This document shows, piece after piece, positions 13,301-25,119 of a stretch of DNA of 64,000 bases (its first letter is position 1; each line of letters starts with the position of its first letter). The DNA is from Dasyornis broadbenti (taxonomy: Eukaryota; Chordata; Aves; Passeriformes; Dasyornithidae). The position numbers were made by a program, and so were the translations under genes. The notes beneath the pieces were generated by a model. It ran no database searches and was not told the origin of the DNA. It was given only the letters and a program-made list of their open reading frames with translations. The stretch spans positions 2,243,288 to 2,307,287 of the forward strand of contig VZRN01000634.1 of assembly GCA_013397935.1 (NCBI GenBank). Reading direction: 5' to 3'.

Positions 13301-16023
13301 ATTCCCACTGCTCTTCTTGGTAACTGTTTTGTCTTCCTTAACACAGCCTAGAAAAATAATTTAAATTGGTATCCTCAAACCCACTCCCAGTTTGTACTTT
13401 TTTTTTTTTTTTAAATAAAGTTTAAAGAATCTCGACAGTTTGTGAAAAAATGGGAATCACTGTGATTTGCTTTGAGGTTCAGCTGTTTGAGAAAGCTCTC
13501 AATTAAAGCAGAAGGGAAACTGTTTTACAGTGTCTGACATTCAACGTCTGCAATGCTTTTGTCACAAATGATGTCTCTTTTCAGCAACATGGTCTCCTTG
13601 CCACCAACATAAGGCTCAGTTTAATTTAAAACACAATTTAAAGTTCTGTACACGGTGGGAACTCTCTCTGTCAAAACACTCTGCTGAACACAATGGGTGC
13701 AGCCTCCTTTCAAGCCTGCTGTGTTACTTTGGAGAAACACAGACACACAGGCAGCTACGCAAGTCTCCAGAAGTATATTCAGAGGGTAGCTGATGCAGCT
13801 GGGCATGTCCAGTTGATAAAGATTTCAGTATATAGGCAGATGTGGCAATAAATAATAGAATTCCAGGGTAAGTACAATAACCTGCCTTATTTGGTAAGCT
13901 GGCTAATGTTTACTCCCAAATATATAAATTTTAATTTGTAGTTATATAAAAAAATGTGAATAAATATGCAACTTTTTCTCCAAGGAGCTAAAGGAGTTTA
14001 GACTCTCAACTTAAAGTGAATCAGAAAATACAATGCAGAAAATATTTTTCCCCCCGTAAACAACTTCACTTTGTTTTTGAATAGCTTTCTTTTATCATGG
14101 AAGTGAAAAACTCAGCATGACTTGTCTAAAAAGCAGCAAAGAGGATTTGGGATTAGTTATCAGGGAGAAAAATTGTGGAAAATACTGCAGGTGACAAAAA
14201 TGTGTAGCAAGACATGCTTGGCTTTATTACTCCTTCAAAGCAAACAGGCTGTATATGATCCATACATTACAAACCAACTCACAGAGACATCGCTCTGCTC
14301 CCCAAGCAGGAGAACCCGGCTGCTGTGGAATGCTCCTCCACTTCCTAAGCCAAGAATCAATTATTTATACACTCTCTAATTAACGAATAATGACTTTTTC
14401 TTTTTTTTTTTCTTTTTTTGAGATGTGGTTTTGATTGTTACAACGTGCCCGTGTTCTCAATGGCACCAGGTGGCGTTTGCTGGTGACCTCGGTAGTGCCG
14501 CAAGGGCCCTTGCCCAGGTGAGCTCTCCCTGCAGTGACACCCTCGGCAGCTGCACCAGGCGCTCGCAGGGAGCTGAGCAGACAGAACCTGGAGTCATGTA
14601 AAGGCTGCCATTTAGTCCAAGTGACCTGAATCCCTGGCTTCCAAAATATGGGAAAACACTTAGGAGCTCGCACGCCACGGTACAAATGATGAGCAAGACA
14701 ATTGTGGATTTCTATCTAAACAAGTAAGCAATAAATCTGGCAAACCCTTCTTTCAGAACACAGACTTTGGACAATATTGCCTTTGGATAACTGGCCTTTT
14801 GGCAACATGGAGAGCCTGAATTTGGAGATATTAAAACCATGGGGAAACAGGCACTGTGGATATTGGCCATTTCTGATTGCGTTAACCTTGTTAAGTGGCA
14901 CTGCCTTTGTGTGGAGAAGTCATGATGTCTCTTGTCACATTGTCACTAGCAGTGAGGATGAACACGCATGGCAGATCCTCAGGGAGGCCAGGAGGAGCTC
15001 CTGGAAGATGGGGCAGATATCTCTCACTATACTTTGGCTAATTTAGTGCCTTCATCTTGACTTGACCTGACAGATGGTAGTGATTCCTTGCTGGGCTTTT
15101 TAAATGTTTTCTTTCTTCAATATCTATTCTGTCAGTGTTCAAACAACTTTTTGGCATGTTGTGTCCTTGTGTATTTTCAATGAATTCTTAGGTTAATTAT
15201 TTATATTATCTTGAAAAGTGATGAGATTTTGAAAGCTGTGTTATATTCAAAGTCACTGGAAAAGTCAGTATCAGCACCAGATGTTAACTTTTACAGAAGG
15301 ACATGAATACAGATTTAAACAGTAATTGGCAGAATCCCAAAGTATGGAAGGCAGCATGTGGATAAGCACCAAAAAAAGGGTGACCATCATCTCAACTGTT
15401 GTCTAATTCCTTCGATTTTCAACATTTGGTGGAAAATCTTTTCAGTCCAGGTTTAGCACAAGTTTCCCAACATTACCCACATCTGGTCAGGTTAGTCAAA
15501 CTGTCAAGACAGACTTTGGTACTTCAACACTGTATACGAGCTGAAGCTGGCAGCAGAGGAACGTGAAAATGCAAAACGACAGGAGAGAAAGTGCCAAATT
15601 TCTTCCAGAATACACAGATTCACTCTGAATTTCTGGTAAAATTTTGGACTGGTTATTTCTCTTGACAAACTGGTGATGAATTTCCATGGAGCCAGACACT
15701 GAGTTTGATTTAGAAACGCTGCCCTTCCGCTCATGAAGCTTTAATTTAGCTGTTGTTATGAAACAGGAATCCAATAGGCATGACTAAATAAATCCTAGTT
15801 TACTTTATAGAAAATACTGCACAAATAATCACACTGATCTATAGCCCTCACCATTCCCCATGCAAAGCATGGAAATAAATTAATAATAGAAGAATGTTTA
15901 AAAGTCAAAACTTTAGAACACCGGGTAAGTGCAATCTCTTCTAGTTTGAAGTACTTCACTAGGGTTTGTATTTGTGTGTTGTGTATCCTTGTGTCATTTT
16001 CTTGGATCTGAAAATCATCCTCT
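10391..16023. other. unique noncoding sequence
   Basis: No gene is seen. Homopolymer runs include a 14-base A run near 10947, T runs near 12879 and 13399, and a T-rich stretch near 14397-14418. Near 13180-13200 a short G-rich run interrupted by one T is present, but it lacks the four G tracts of a quadruplex. A donor-like CCAGG/GTAAGT lies at about 13867/13868 on the plus strand with no convincing acceptor. GC-rich open frames near 14460-14690 on the minus strand look like shadows of composition. Confidence 0.45.
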
Positions 16024-16060
16024 AAAATGTTCACCTGCACATTCTGCAGGTGAACATTTT
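16024..16060. promoter_or_regulatory. perfect 16-bp inverted repeat with 5-nt loop
   Basis: The arm AAAATGTTCACCTGCA (16024-16039) is exactly reverse-complemented at 16045-16060, with the loop CATTC. Each arm contains an E-box of the CACCTG/CAGGTG type, known to bind ZEB and SNAI repressors and some bHLH factors. The duplex therefore presents two such sites in mirror orientation. A perfect stem of this size is unlikely to be neutral relic sequence unless it is young. It could be a protein-binding palindrome or a small hairpin, but the stem is too short for a typical pre-microRNA. The structure is seen directly and the binding is inferred. Confidence 0.6.
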
Positions 16061-16996
16061 GTAGAGCATCAATCATGTGTCTCTCATGTCCTCTTTCTTT
16101 GAAAGTAACTAATTTCTACTGCTTATTTAAACTGGCAGAGCGCCTGCTTTATTATCAGTTAAGAACTTGTGCACAAAAATGACACCAGTTTGCATAATTA
16201 TCATGAAATAAGACAGGCTTTTTTGGGGGTAACAATCTGGTAACTTCATAATAAATCTGTCTGGAGCAATCGTAATTACACAGTAACTCATCTTAATACA
16301 TTTGTATTCGCAGCAGATAAGTGTGGTGATAAGAAGTCCCACTATCATCTGTGGTTCACTGAAATGAGAAATTGCACACAAACCCATTATATACTGCAAT
16401 TTCTAGAGCTTTCCACCCAGTCTTAAAGGCTTACTGCAAGAGCCCAAGGGTTTGTTTATCTAATCTGGAAAACAGCTTGAATTTTGTTTTTATTTTTTTC
16501 CCCACAACCAATGATATAAAAATGGCATCAGAAGCCAAATTTCCAGTCTGTGTTAAATTTGTGTGCATTCAAAACTGTGAACACACGCTCCTTAGTTCAG
16601 TCAGCACCACCAGTTGTGCATATAAATGGGTTAATTGCTGCTCACCTCTTCCCAAAACAAGCAACAATTCAATGCATACAGGGACATGTGCACATACATA
16701 TCTTTTGCATCATCCAAACGAATCTTTGTAAATAGAGCAGTATGTTGACTCTGCCTTTATAGGGGATGATGATACGAAAAGGGTCTGAGGAAAAAGTCTT
16801 TGTTTGGCACAGGAGCAAAACAAAGAAAGGAAGAGAACAAGTGGTGATATATTCCATACAACTGGATAAAGAAAGGATGTTCTAAAACTTGTTCCTGTGA
16901 ATAGAAAGTTGAAAGCAGCTATATAAGCTCACTTCAGAGCTGATAAGAGCGCAGAGGATGAGACAGATTTTACCATCTAAGAGACAAGAAGGAAAC
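16061..16996. other. unique noncoding sequence
   Basis: There is nothing beyond short overlapping open frames. T-rich and A-rich patches are present, with no repeats or splice-paired segments that I can support. Confidence 0.4.
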
Positions 16997-17016
16997 TGCA
17001 CAAAGTTGCACAAAGT
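16997..17016 (+). repeat. two-copy 10-bp tandem repeat
   Basis: TGCACAAAGT occurs twice head to tail (16997-17006, 17007-17016) with no mismatch. It is minor and I infer no function. Confidence 0.85.
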
Positions 17017-19692
17017 TGACTGTTAGCAACCAGAAGCAAAAACTTGAGGGAAAAACAGCTTAGAGAAACACCCCAACCTGTCCGTGATATTCCTACAAAG
17101 TTCTGAAACTGGGACTCTAAACTGATGCTGCGTTCTTCTTGTGTGATGGCCTGGTTTGCTGCTGGATCCGGCTTTGATCAGTCCTCGTGCCGCCACAGCC
17201 ACTCAACAAATCGTTCTCGCTGTGCCTTCCAAGCTCTGTTTGTTCTTCACCCCTGGTCTCCCCTCTCATTTACTTCCCAGCTTAATAAATCACATAAAGC
17301 AGATGCAGAGAAATCACACGGTCTGTATCACTGCCTAAAGCGGGAATAAACACACCCAAGACATTTCTGACAGATGTTTATCTGTGTTGCTTTTTAAAAT
17401 TTGCAGCGAGTGTAAATCCATAACCTTCAGATCTGCTGTCACCAGAAGGAACATTTTCTAAATGTTTGTTTTAAATTCTCCTTGCTAAAACTTAAGTCTC
17501 ATACTTCTCACATTATCCACTTCTATTTCTCTAAGTCTCCCCAGTTCTTTTTCACTTATTATTTCACCTCTCTTATCAACCCCATTTATTCCTCATCAAA
17601 TAAATCCAAGGTTTTATTTTCAATGACAGACAAAGCTCAGAAAGACACACACCCACCTTCATTCTGCTTTGGATAGTACTTTTCCTTCCTGATTCCTTCC
17701 ACCATTTTTTTTCTTCCTCTTTAATTTTAACCCTTTGGGCTGTGTGGCAGAACACAGAGCTATCAGCAACTCAGAAAAAAATCACTACAGTTCCCAAACC
17801 CCCAAGATCCAGCAGACTGATGGTATTCTATGGACAGAGTAATGAGAAGGTGCCAAGCATTTAAATCAAGAAAAAAAGTTAAACTGCATATTCTACAGCA
17901 GTTTATAATCTCTGGCTCTACAAATATTAAGCACAGAACTGTCAAAAGAGAAGATTTACAGGCTGGAAATCCGGTCCCCTCAGTGTGGACTGGGTACAGC
18001 AATCCTTAATTGCCACTGAGGTAGGTCTGAGAAGATTCAGAAGAGAAGTTCGTGTGCAATGAAATGTTAGTGGAAGTTGTGGATGGGGGAATGTAAAGGA
18101 TATATAAGATTAATTTAATGTTGATGAGAAAATTTAAGACGAGGCTTGGGGAATTAACTCCAGATGCAGTCTGAACTTTTATGACATATAACTAATTACA
18201 CAGGCAATAAAAAGAAATTAAATTGATTATTTTCTTTGACTCTTTGGTTTTAGGATTAATGTATAACGCATAATATTTGGTTCCATTTTCGGAAAGCAAG
18301 AATGACTTTACAAGGCAAAACACCTAAAATGAATTTGGAGATGTAGAGAGGCAGCGGCAGAACATAGCATAAAAAGCTGGTGCTCTCTTGAAAAATCCTG
18401 CATCTATGAATGAGAGAATTAGACCTGCAGTAAGAAGGTTATTTTAAAAATTGAACACAGAAAGTTAGTATACTCTGAGTAATTATTGGGGACAGTAAAG
18501 AAAATCACTTCCTTGTCAGCCAAGAATGACTGCAAAAAAAATCTCCTTTCATTGTTTCTGAATTGGAGAGGCAAAATATGAAAAATAATAAAAATAGAAA
18601 ACAGTGCCTCCCAAAGAAGCATCAGGAATCCACAACTGTAATGGAAAAGGCAGAGATCTTGACAATTTGGTGTCTATTCTTCAGGAATTTCCCTATTTTA
18701 TGGCAGTGGCTAGAAGTACCGAGCAGGGTTGAGGGCCCTGTTGCACTGATCACTGCACACATGATAATCCCTGTCTCAAAAGTCTGTACAGGAGATGGCT
18801 AAAATGAATCACAGGTACATTAAACATGAGCGAGGTGGAGGGAAGGGGAGGGAGAAGGAAAGGTGCTCCATCAAAGTGGATCCTTCCCGTGGTCCTCACC
18901 CAGCCCTGAGCATCAGCAGCTTGTGGTGCATGTGAGCCCAAGAGGAAAAAAGGCTTTTCTCAGCTCAGAAAGCGACACATATTTTTGGCAAGATGATGAT
19001 TGCAGTTTTCAAACAGAGAAGCAGGGGAAGGAGAGGACCAGTAACTATCATTGCTGGCCTCCAGTAGTTCACCCTTGTTTTGCATTCATTCCCCACATGG
19101 CCGTGGTCGATGGCGCAATGCTGCCTTGTCAAATAGTGCTAATTTCCAGCTATATTTAGTTTTTACCAAAACCATGTAAATGTATCATTATAAAATTACT
19201 TGAAAATGTTACCCTGGTAGTCGAGGGTAAATATTTCAATATTATTACTGGATATGTCTTGCCTGCACACCTAGGTTAGCCTCAGGTCTCTCATGTCGGT
19301 CTCAGCTGCCCTTACACCACATTCACAGCCACCTCTGCCGGCACAACTGCAGTTTCAGAACGGGCTGAGTCTGAAAGGAGACCTGGCTTTAGAAACTTCC
19401 TTTATTTCTGAGGAGCACTGGCAAACCCAAGCTGCTGTACAGAGAGCCCTGCTGGATAAGCCTGCAGCGGGCCGAAGACACCTCCAGTGTAATTCTGCCA
19501 AGCTGAAGGTGATGCAAAGGATGTATTCAGTGTTTTTCTCCTCTTCAAACTGGCACTTTGAAGAGACAGAATTGAGAGTGGGTATATTTTACTGCCACAA
19601 ATAAACCAACATGACTAAAAGGAGAACATAGGCCCAATTAAGAATTTTTTTTTCATTATTTCCTATCCAAGCCCCCAGGCTGAATCTCTTAC
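17017..19692. other. unique noncoding sequence
   Basis: About 17480-17720 is pyrimidine-rich on the plus strand. A polypurine stretch lies at about 18826-18868. A 7-bp inverted repeat (TTACCCT 19209-19215, AGGGTAA 19224-19230) with an 8-base loop is present. No gene is seen. Confidence 0.45.
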
Positions 19693-19778
19693 CTTGACAC
19701 CACTACTGCATTTTGGGTGTCCCACAAGGCATCATTAGCACATGGAGGAGACCTCTCAACAACCAAACCAAAGGCAGA
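19693..19778 (-). other. splice-bounded open segment, probable pseudo-exon
   Basis: On the minus strand TTTCCACAG precedes 19778 and CAAG/GTAAGA follows 19693. This encloses 86 bp that is open in phase 0 for 28 codons, starting SAFGLVVERSPP. The donor is good. The acceptor's pyrimidine tract is poor because it is interrupted by a G run. I find no partner exon in a compatible phase and do not recognise the peptide. A chance pseudo-exon is the likeliest reading. Confidence 0.12.
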
Positions 19779-21247
19779 CTGTGGAAACTCCCCCCCAAAG
19801 ATTAAATAGACTTTCATATCAATTGAGCACAATATTTTCAGCGAGTTACAAACATGCCCTGTTTAAATGATTACCATGGAAGTATTTCCCTCCCACTCAA
19901 AGCTCTGTTGCATTTAGCAAATTTCTATAGATCTGATTGCAGAAGATTCATTACACAGGGAATACCCCAACACTAGTTTCTAATATTCCCTGACCTTGTG
20001 ATGTTCTCTGACTACTGCCATAATATAACTCCATGATCTCCTGATTCCCTTTATTGATTTGCTCTTTAGTGTTTTAACGGAGACTGGAGCGAGGTGCCTC
20101 CAGCTGCTGTAGAGCTTCATTAGCCAAACACTGCTGCCTTTCCAAGAGTTCGGTGCAGAGCTCCTCACAGGCTGGAGGAACACGCCTGGTCACTGCCATT
20201 TCTCTGTGCCAGCACACACACGGAATTACCAGGCTTCACATTAAAATCTCGGAGGCTTTTGTTCATTCCCATGGTATACATCTGAGATGAAATTTGGGAA
20301 AAAAACCCTTAAGTTCTGTTTGTCTTCCTCACTGCAACAGATCCAAAGCTGTCTGCCCTTCTGTGTCAGTGATGGGGAAGACAAAAAAGCACTGAATTTT
20401 CCTCACTTAATTTAAGTGCTGGATCTGATCTGGGAAGGGCCTTTGTGGTGTCTGCTACCATCAGCGCTGCTTTAAGAGTACAGAGCTGCACTTTCAAGAG
20501 CAGATCTGGACTTTCAAGACTTTACTCCTACAGAAGTTAGGAAAGCATCAGTAATCTTGACAAGGACTCCCAAGAACCATCCCTGACAACCATGTTTGGG
20601 AAACACTAAGGTTGTGACAAATTAGTCAAGGGTAACATCTTCATTTCTTGCCCACCTCTTACCTCGGGGGCATCTACACTTCCACACTTCGTTGATATTC
20701 CAGAGCGGCAGAAAGCGATCGTGACTTTCTCCTTTAACTTTGAAATATTCAAAGAGTGGTTGGTAATTCTATTTTTCAAAATTTCTACATAAGCATTTAT
20801 CTCAAGGACTGAATAAAATGATCCAGGTAACCTTAGAATGCAGACAGCTAGGCAGTAACTAATTTGTTATCTTTGATACACCAGAGGTGAACAGATTAAG
20901 CAAGCCAGTTTGCTATCTACTAGATAAGAGAGGAATGTATTATCATTTTCTCTGATTAGTATCTTGTGCAGGTAATTATACTTCTCCTTTGCACATAATT
21001 AAAGTGAAGGTTGATTTCCATTCATTCTTCACAGTGGTAAAATTATCAAGTTACTTCTCAACTAATTATTTTCTGTAGTATAGCCCTGTTTCAGATCACT
21101 GTCACATTCCATTTAGCAAACACAATAGCTCTGAATAAGATTTATCAGTCTGGGACTTTTATGCTATTAATTTGTAGGGGAAAAAATCTTTAGATGGATG
21201 CTATCCAAGCTGAAAATGAATTTCATTCTAAAACATCCAATCACTGT
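19779..21247. other. unique noncoding sequence
   Basis: A 13-bp near-palindrome (TATCTA 20914-20919, TAGATA 20921-20926) puts two GATA cores head to head. Otherwise nothing is seen. Confidence 0.4.
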
Positions 21248-21344
21248 GTTGGTTTTTGGGGTTTTTCTTTGTTTCTGGTTTGTTTGTTTGTTTATTTGTT
21301 TGGGTTTTTTTGTTTGTTTTTTTTGTTTTTTTTTTTTTTTTTTT
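21248..21344. repeat. T/G-rich simple repeat
   Basis: This is a run of TTTG units and long T tracts, ending in an uninterrupted T run of about 20 bases. It looks like the expanded poly(A) tail of an old minus-strand retroposon or a simple repeat. No recognisable retroposon body is adjacent. A continuous open frame through it is a by-product of the low complexity. Confidence 0.85.
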
Positions 21345-23284
21345 AATCCAGCATAGAATCTTTTGCCTTTTTACAATCTCTGTCTTTTGTTTGTTTGATT
21401 TGTCCTTAACTTGTTCAAATTCACACCATTTTATCTGGCTAAGATTCAATGAATCAATTTATGCTAAACTTTTTTTTTTTTTTTTCTGATTATGTTAATT
21501 GCAGATGAGCTACACCTTGTTTTAAGGCTCTCAGGATGCTAAATATGGAGTGATATGTGTTGGCTGAGATTTTTTTTTTTTGAGACAGGGGTAGAAACAC
21601 CACCATCATTGTGATTTATAGACAAGTAGTCATGCAGAATAAACGGGCAAGAAATCCCTACATTATCAACACATGCAATTGTTGGTTGAAACCACTTTTT
21701 TAGAACGATAATTTCTTTTATTTTTTCTTCCTGCCAGAAGCACTTAAAGGACTCTGAAACTGCTGTCATTTGCAGAAGGAAAATTTAGCTCCTGCTATTA
21801 TTTTCCATCTTTCCATTTAGCATTCTCTTGAAACAGCTCTAAATTACAGTCTACCCCAATCCTGATTCTTAGATTTTGTGTCACCCTACTTCAATGGTTT
21901 TCCCCCTTCTAACAGTAAGAACAAAACATAATTACTGTTACCATTTTGCAGGTGTCAAATTTAAAGCCATCCTTCTGCTGCTACCACTTGTGGTGATTTT
22001 TCTTCTCCTGTTCATTGTCCTGCTTGGCCATTGTGGTTCTTTGTTGTGTTTCAAAAGCACAAGTTCTTCACATTATTTTTTCTGTTCAAGGGTAGTTCTT
22101 CTCTGCCAATTGGATCAATTTGATTTTATTACAGACCACTCAGAGCTGGATCCTCACCTCTCATTCCAGAGTAACTCCACAGAAAATGATCTTTTTCTTT
22201 ACTTGCCATAGCAAAAATTATAGCAGAAACTCCCTGTCCTTTTTACCCCTTTTCTTTCTTTCTTTCCCTTTCAGAGCACTGAGATGTAGTATTTGTCTGC
22301 ACAGTCCTTTATCCAAGCTAGGCAGTAACAAATTTCAATTCTCAGCACCTCCACTGCTCTATCTCCTCAGACAAACCTTGAGAGTTTGAGATTTTAATGT
22401 GACCCCCACTCCCAGATCAGTCTCTGCCTGAGTCCTGGCTCCTACAGGTATCTGCCATTTCTGTGCCATGAATTATATTTTTCTTTTTCCTCTGTTTCAC
22501 TCTGTGTTACCATAAATAGACAGATTGTCTCAAAGATCTGATTCCCTTTGCTCCCCTTTCTCCTGTGGCTTTTTGGGTCTCTTTTCTTTGCACACCAGGC
22601 AATGTTCCTTGGACAATCCTGAGGAGTGCAACCTGCCTCTGTCAGCTCCCATCTCCATCTGGAAAATTCTGATGTTTGCTAAGCAAAAAGCAAATCGACG
22701 CCCCTTCCCCATGACCCCCATAATTTATGACTCACTTATGAAGTGTTTCAAGAATAAGAACTTTAAATCAGGTACACCACTCTATAACCTTTCTCTTTCC
22801 CTGTTAATTTAATGCCAAGAACATTGCAGGGCAGACAGCAGGGAAGGATTACGGCAGTTTATCCACAGACGAGGGACAGCCCAACCCACACCCACTTCCC
22901 AACACCGTGTGGTCATCATGCTTCAGGGACAGCCCATGCAGAAACCATATTGAAGTCATATTTAAAACACCAGGAGCAGAGCTCTGTCCCCATTCCTGCA
23001 GGCACTGATCCAGCAGATCACTTGAGTACATCCACAGTCTGATTGATTTCACTGGAACTATTATATGCTCAAAGTTTCTCATGGATTTAAGTGTTTTGAT
23101 GGATTAAAGCCACAATCCCCTGATTCTGATAAAACTGGCCAGTGCCTGTACAGTTCCTCAGACAGGGTTTTGAGAAGATATGATTGTTCACTGGGACATG
23201 GATTGTGATCACTAGTTTGATCACACAGCTGACATTCACCGATCCAAAAATAACTTTTCTGTTCTGGAGGTAATACCTAGAAGT
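21345..23284. other. unique, partly pyrimidine-rich sequence
   Basis: Long T runs lie near 21470-21485 and 21570-21581. About 22200-22560 is markedly pyrimidine-rich on the plus strand. No exon with both splice sites was recognised. Confidence 0.4.
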
Positions 23285-23305
23285 AAAAAAAAAAAAAAAA
23301 AAAAA
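23285..23305 (+). repeat. 21-base poly(A) run
   Basis: This is an uninterrupted A run. It may be a retroposon tail, but the sequence just upstream does not match a CR1 3' end. Confidence 0.9.
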
Positions 23306-25119
23306 TCCTCCAGTCCTGTTATCCCTTGCCTAAGCTAGCCAAAGAAGTTTTGACCTCCTCAAACTTAGTAAGTTTATTTTACAGAAATTAAAGAAACTGT
23401 CCAGGTTCATTCTTAGAAAATGATCAATTAAGAACTGCATTTCAAAAGATGGTTTTGTATCTGGCATTTTAAATGGCTTTTATTAATGCTTGAACCAGTC
23501 CTTTCTTTGCTTTTTCCTAACGGGTACTGCACATGTGTCTGATTTTGTTCTACAAGAAATAATTGTGAATATAGGAAAGTGAAGTGGGAAAATATATTCT
23601 ATCCTTTTCAATTTTCACAGCTGAAAGCAAACTAATGCTATCTTTTTTTTTTTTTTCTTTTAAATCTAAAAATAGATTTAAGAGATACCTCTCTCAAAAG
23701 AATTCTGTCCATGGATATTGAAACTCTGAGTCATTCAAGTTCACAAATGAAAGTTCTCTAAGGCAAAAGAGAGTGGAGCTCAAAGCCCAAGCACCTGTCC
23801 TTTGGACAGGAGAGGAATTTCAATTCAAAGGAGGAAGAAATCACTGCAGGGTCTGCATTGCCTGGCACTGGTGCCTGCGGGGCTTTGCTGGGACCGTGCC
23901 AGGCTCCAACCAGCCGAGATCCACTGGATGGGCACTGCAGGTACAGTAATGTGCCTTACTCTGCGGAAATCTGCCCTTCCTAACGATTGCAGAGCTCTGA
24001 GCACTGCAAACAGGGAGGGCACAAATGAGGACTGCAAGAGTTGTGCCTCTGCTTTATAAACTCTTGACAAACGCGTCCTGCCGGAGAGGCGTTCAGTCCA
24101 CTTCCTGACCGCTGTTAGCAGTGATGATTGCACACACACAGGGAGGGATATTCCTGTCTTGTCTCACTCTTCACCAGTGTAATCTGGCAGTGGCACCAAC
24201 TACAGAGCAGTTGCACAAGTGTCCTCCAGAAATTTTGTTATGCTGAGTAAAACAACAGGAGAAAAAAAAAAAATATATTTTTTTTTTAAAAAACCCAAGA
24301 AGAAGCTTGAGACATTAATCAGTATGTGTCAAAATTAAATATACTCCATTTAGCTATTTATTTATCTTCTAATATGCAGACAGAGGGCAGGAGGAAAATA
24401 CTGACATTTCTGAAGTGATTTTTGAGAATTTTCAACAATCGGCCATGAAATTCAATCACTCCTATTCATCCTGTAAATTTGCATATTTTCAGGCAGAAGA
24501 GCAATTGTTTCCATCAAATAAAGGAAAACAAGGATGAAGAAAAACAAGCAGTGATAATAGCCAGTTCTTTTTCAGAGCTTTTCATCTGCAGATATCAACA
24601 CAGAACTTGGCAAATATGGCTTGTGACTACTTGTGTGGAAAGAAAATTCTAAACCACAGGGCAGATTTCTGCATCAAAATTGAGCAGGATGTTTACCACT
24701 GTTATAAAGACTGTTCTCCACCTCTTCTGGAGCTGGAAAATCCAGCAATAGATGTGGAACCCTTATTTTTTCTTCCTTAAAACTCATCACCAGTCCTGGA
24801 ACTGGGGTCCATCCCCGTATCCCACTCTGGGCATGCAGCATTCAGGAGCATGTGGTGACTGTAAATCCTTTGTTTTGCAAATCCTAAATTAATTAAGGCT
24901 TTAAAGGAATAAACAATTTCTTTCATGAAAATGCAGCAAGGACCATCAGCCCTGCCCACATCAGTCCTTAAACTGTGCCTAGAAGATCCAGCCGTAAACT
25001 GAGCTCTTCCCAATCCCATTCCAACACCACGCTCCTTCAACCATCTTCAGCTGATGCAAGTGTGGATGAGAACTGCATACAAACATCTCTCCCTCGTCTA
25101 TTTTCAGATTACACAGAAT
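23306..25119. other. unique noncoding sequence with opposed A/T runs
   Basis: A 9-bp inverted repeat (TTAAATCTA 23660-23668, TAGATTTAA 23673-23681) lies just after a T run. At 24262-24293 a 12-base A run, a short TA segment, a 10-base T run and 6 A follow one another, another pairable A/T structure. The GC-richer stretch at 23820-24060 is open in overlapping frames on both strands and I read it as noncoding. Confidence 0.45.

Noticed and set aside
21256..21489. Open frame through the T/G repeat
   Set aside because: Low-complexity translation product, not a gene.
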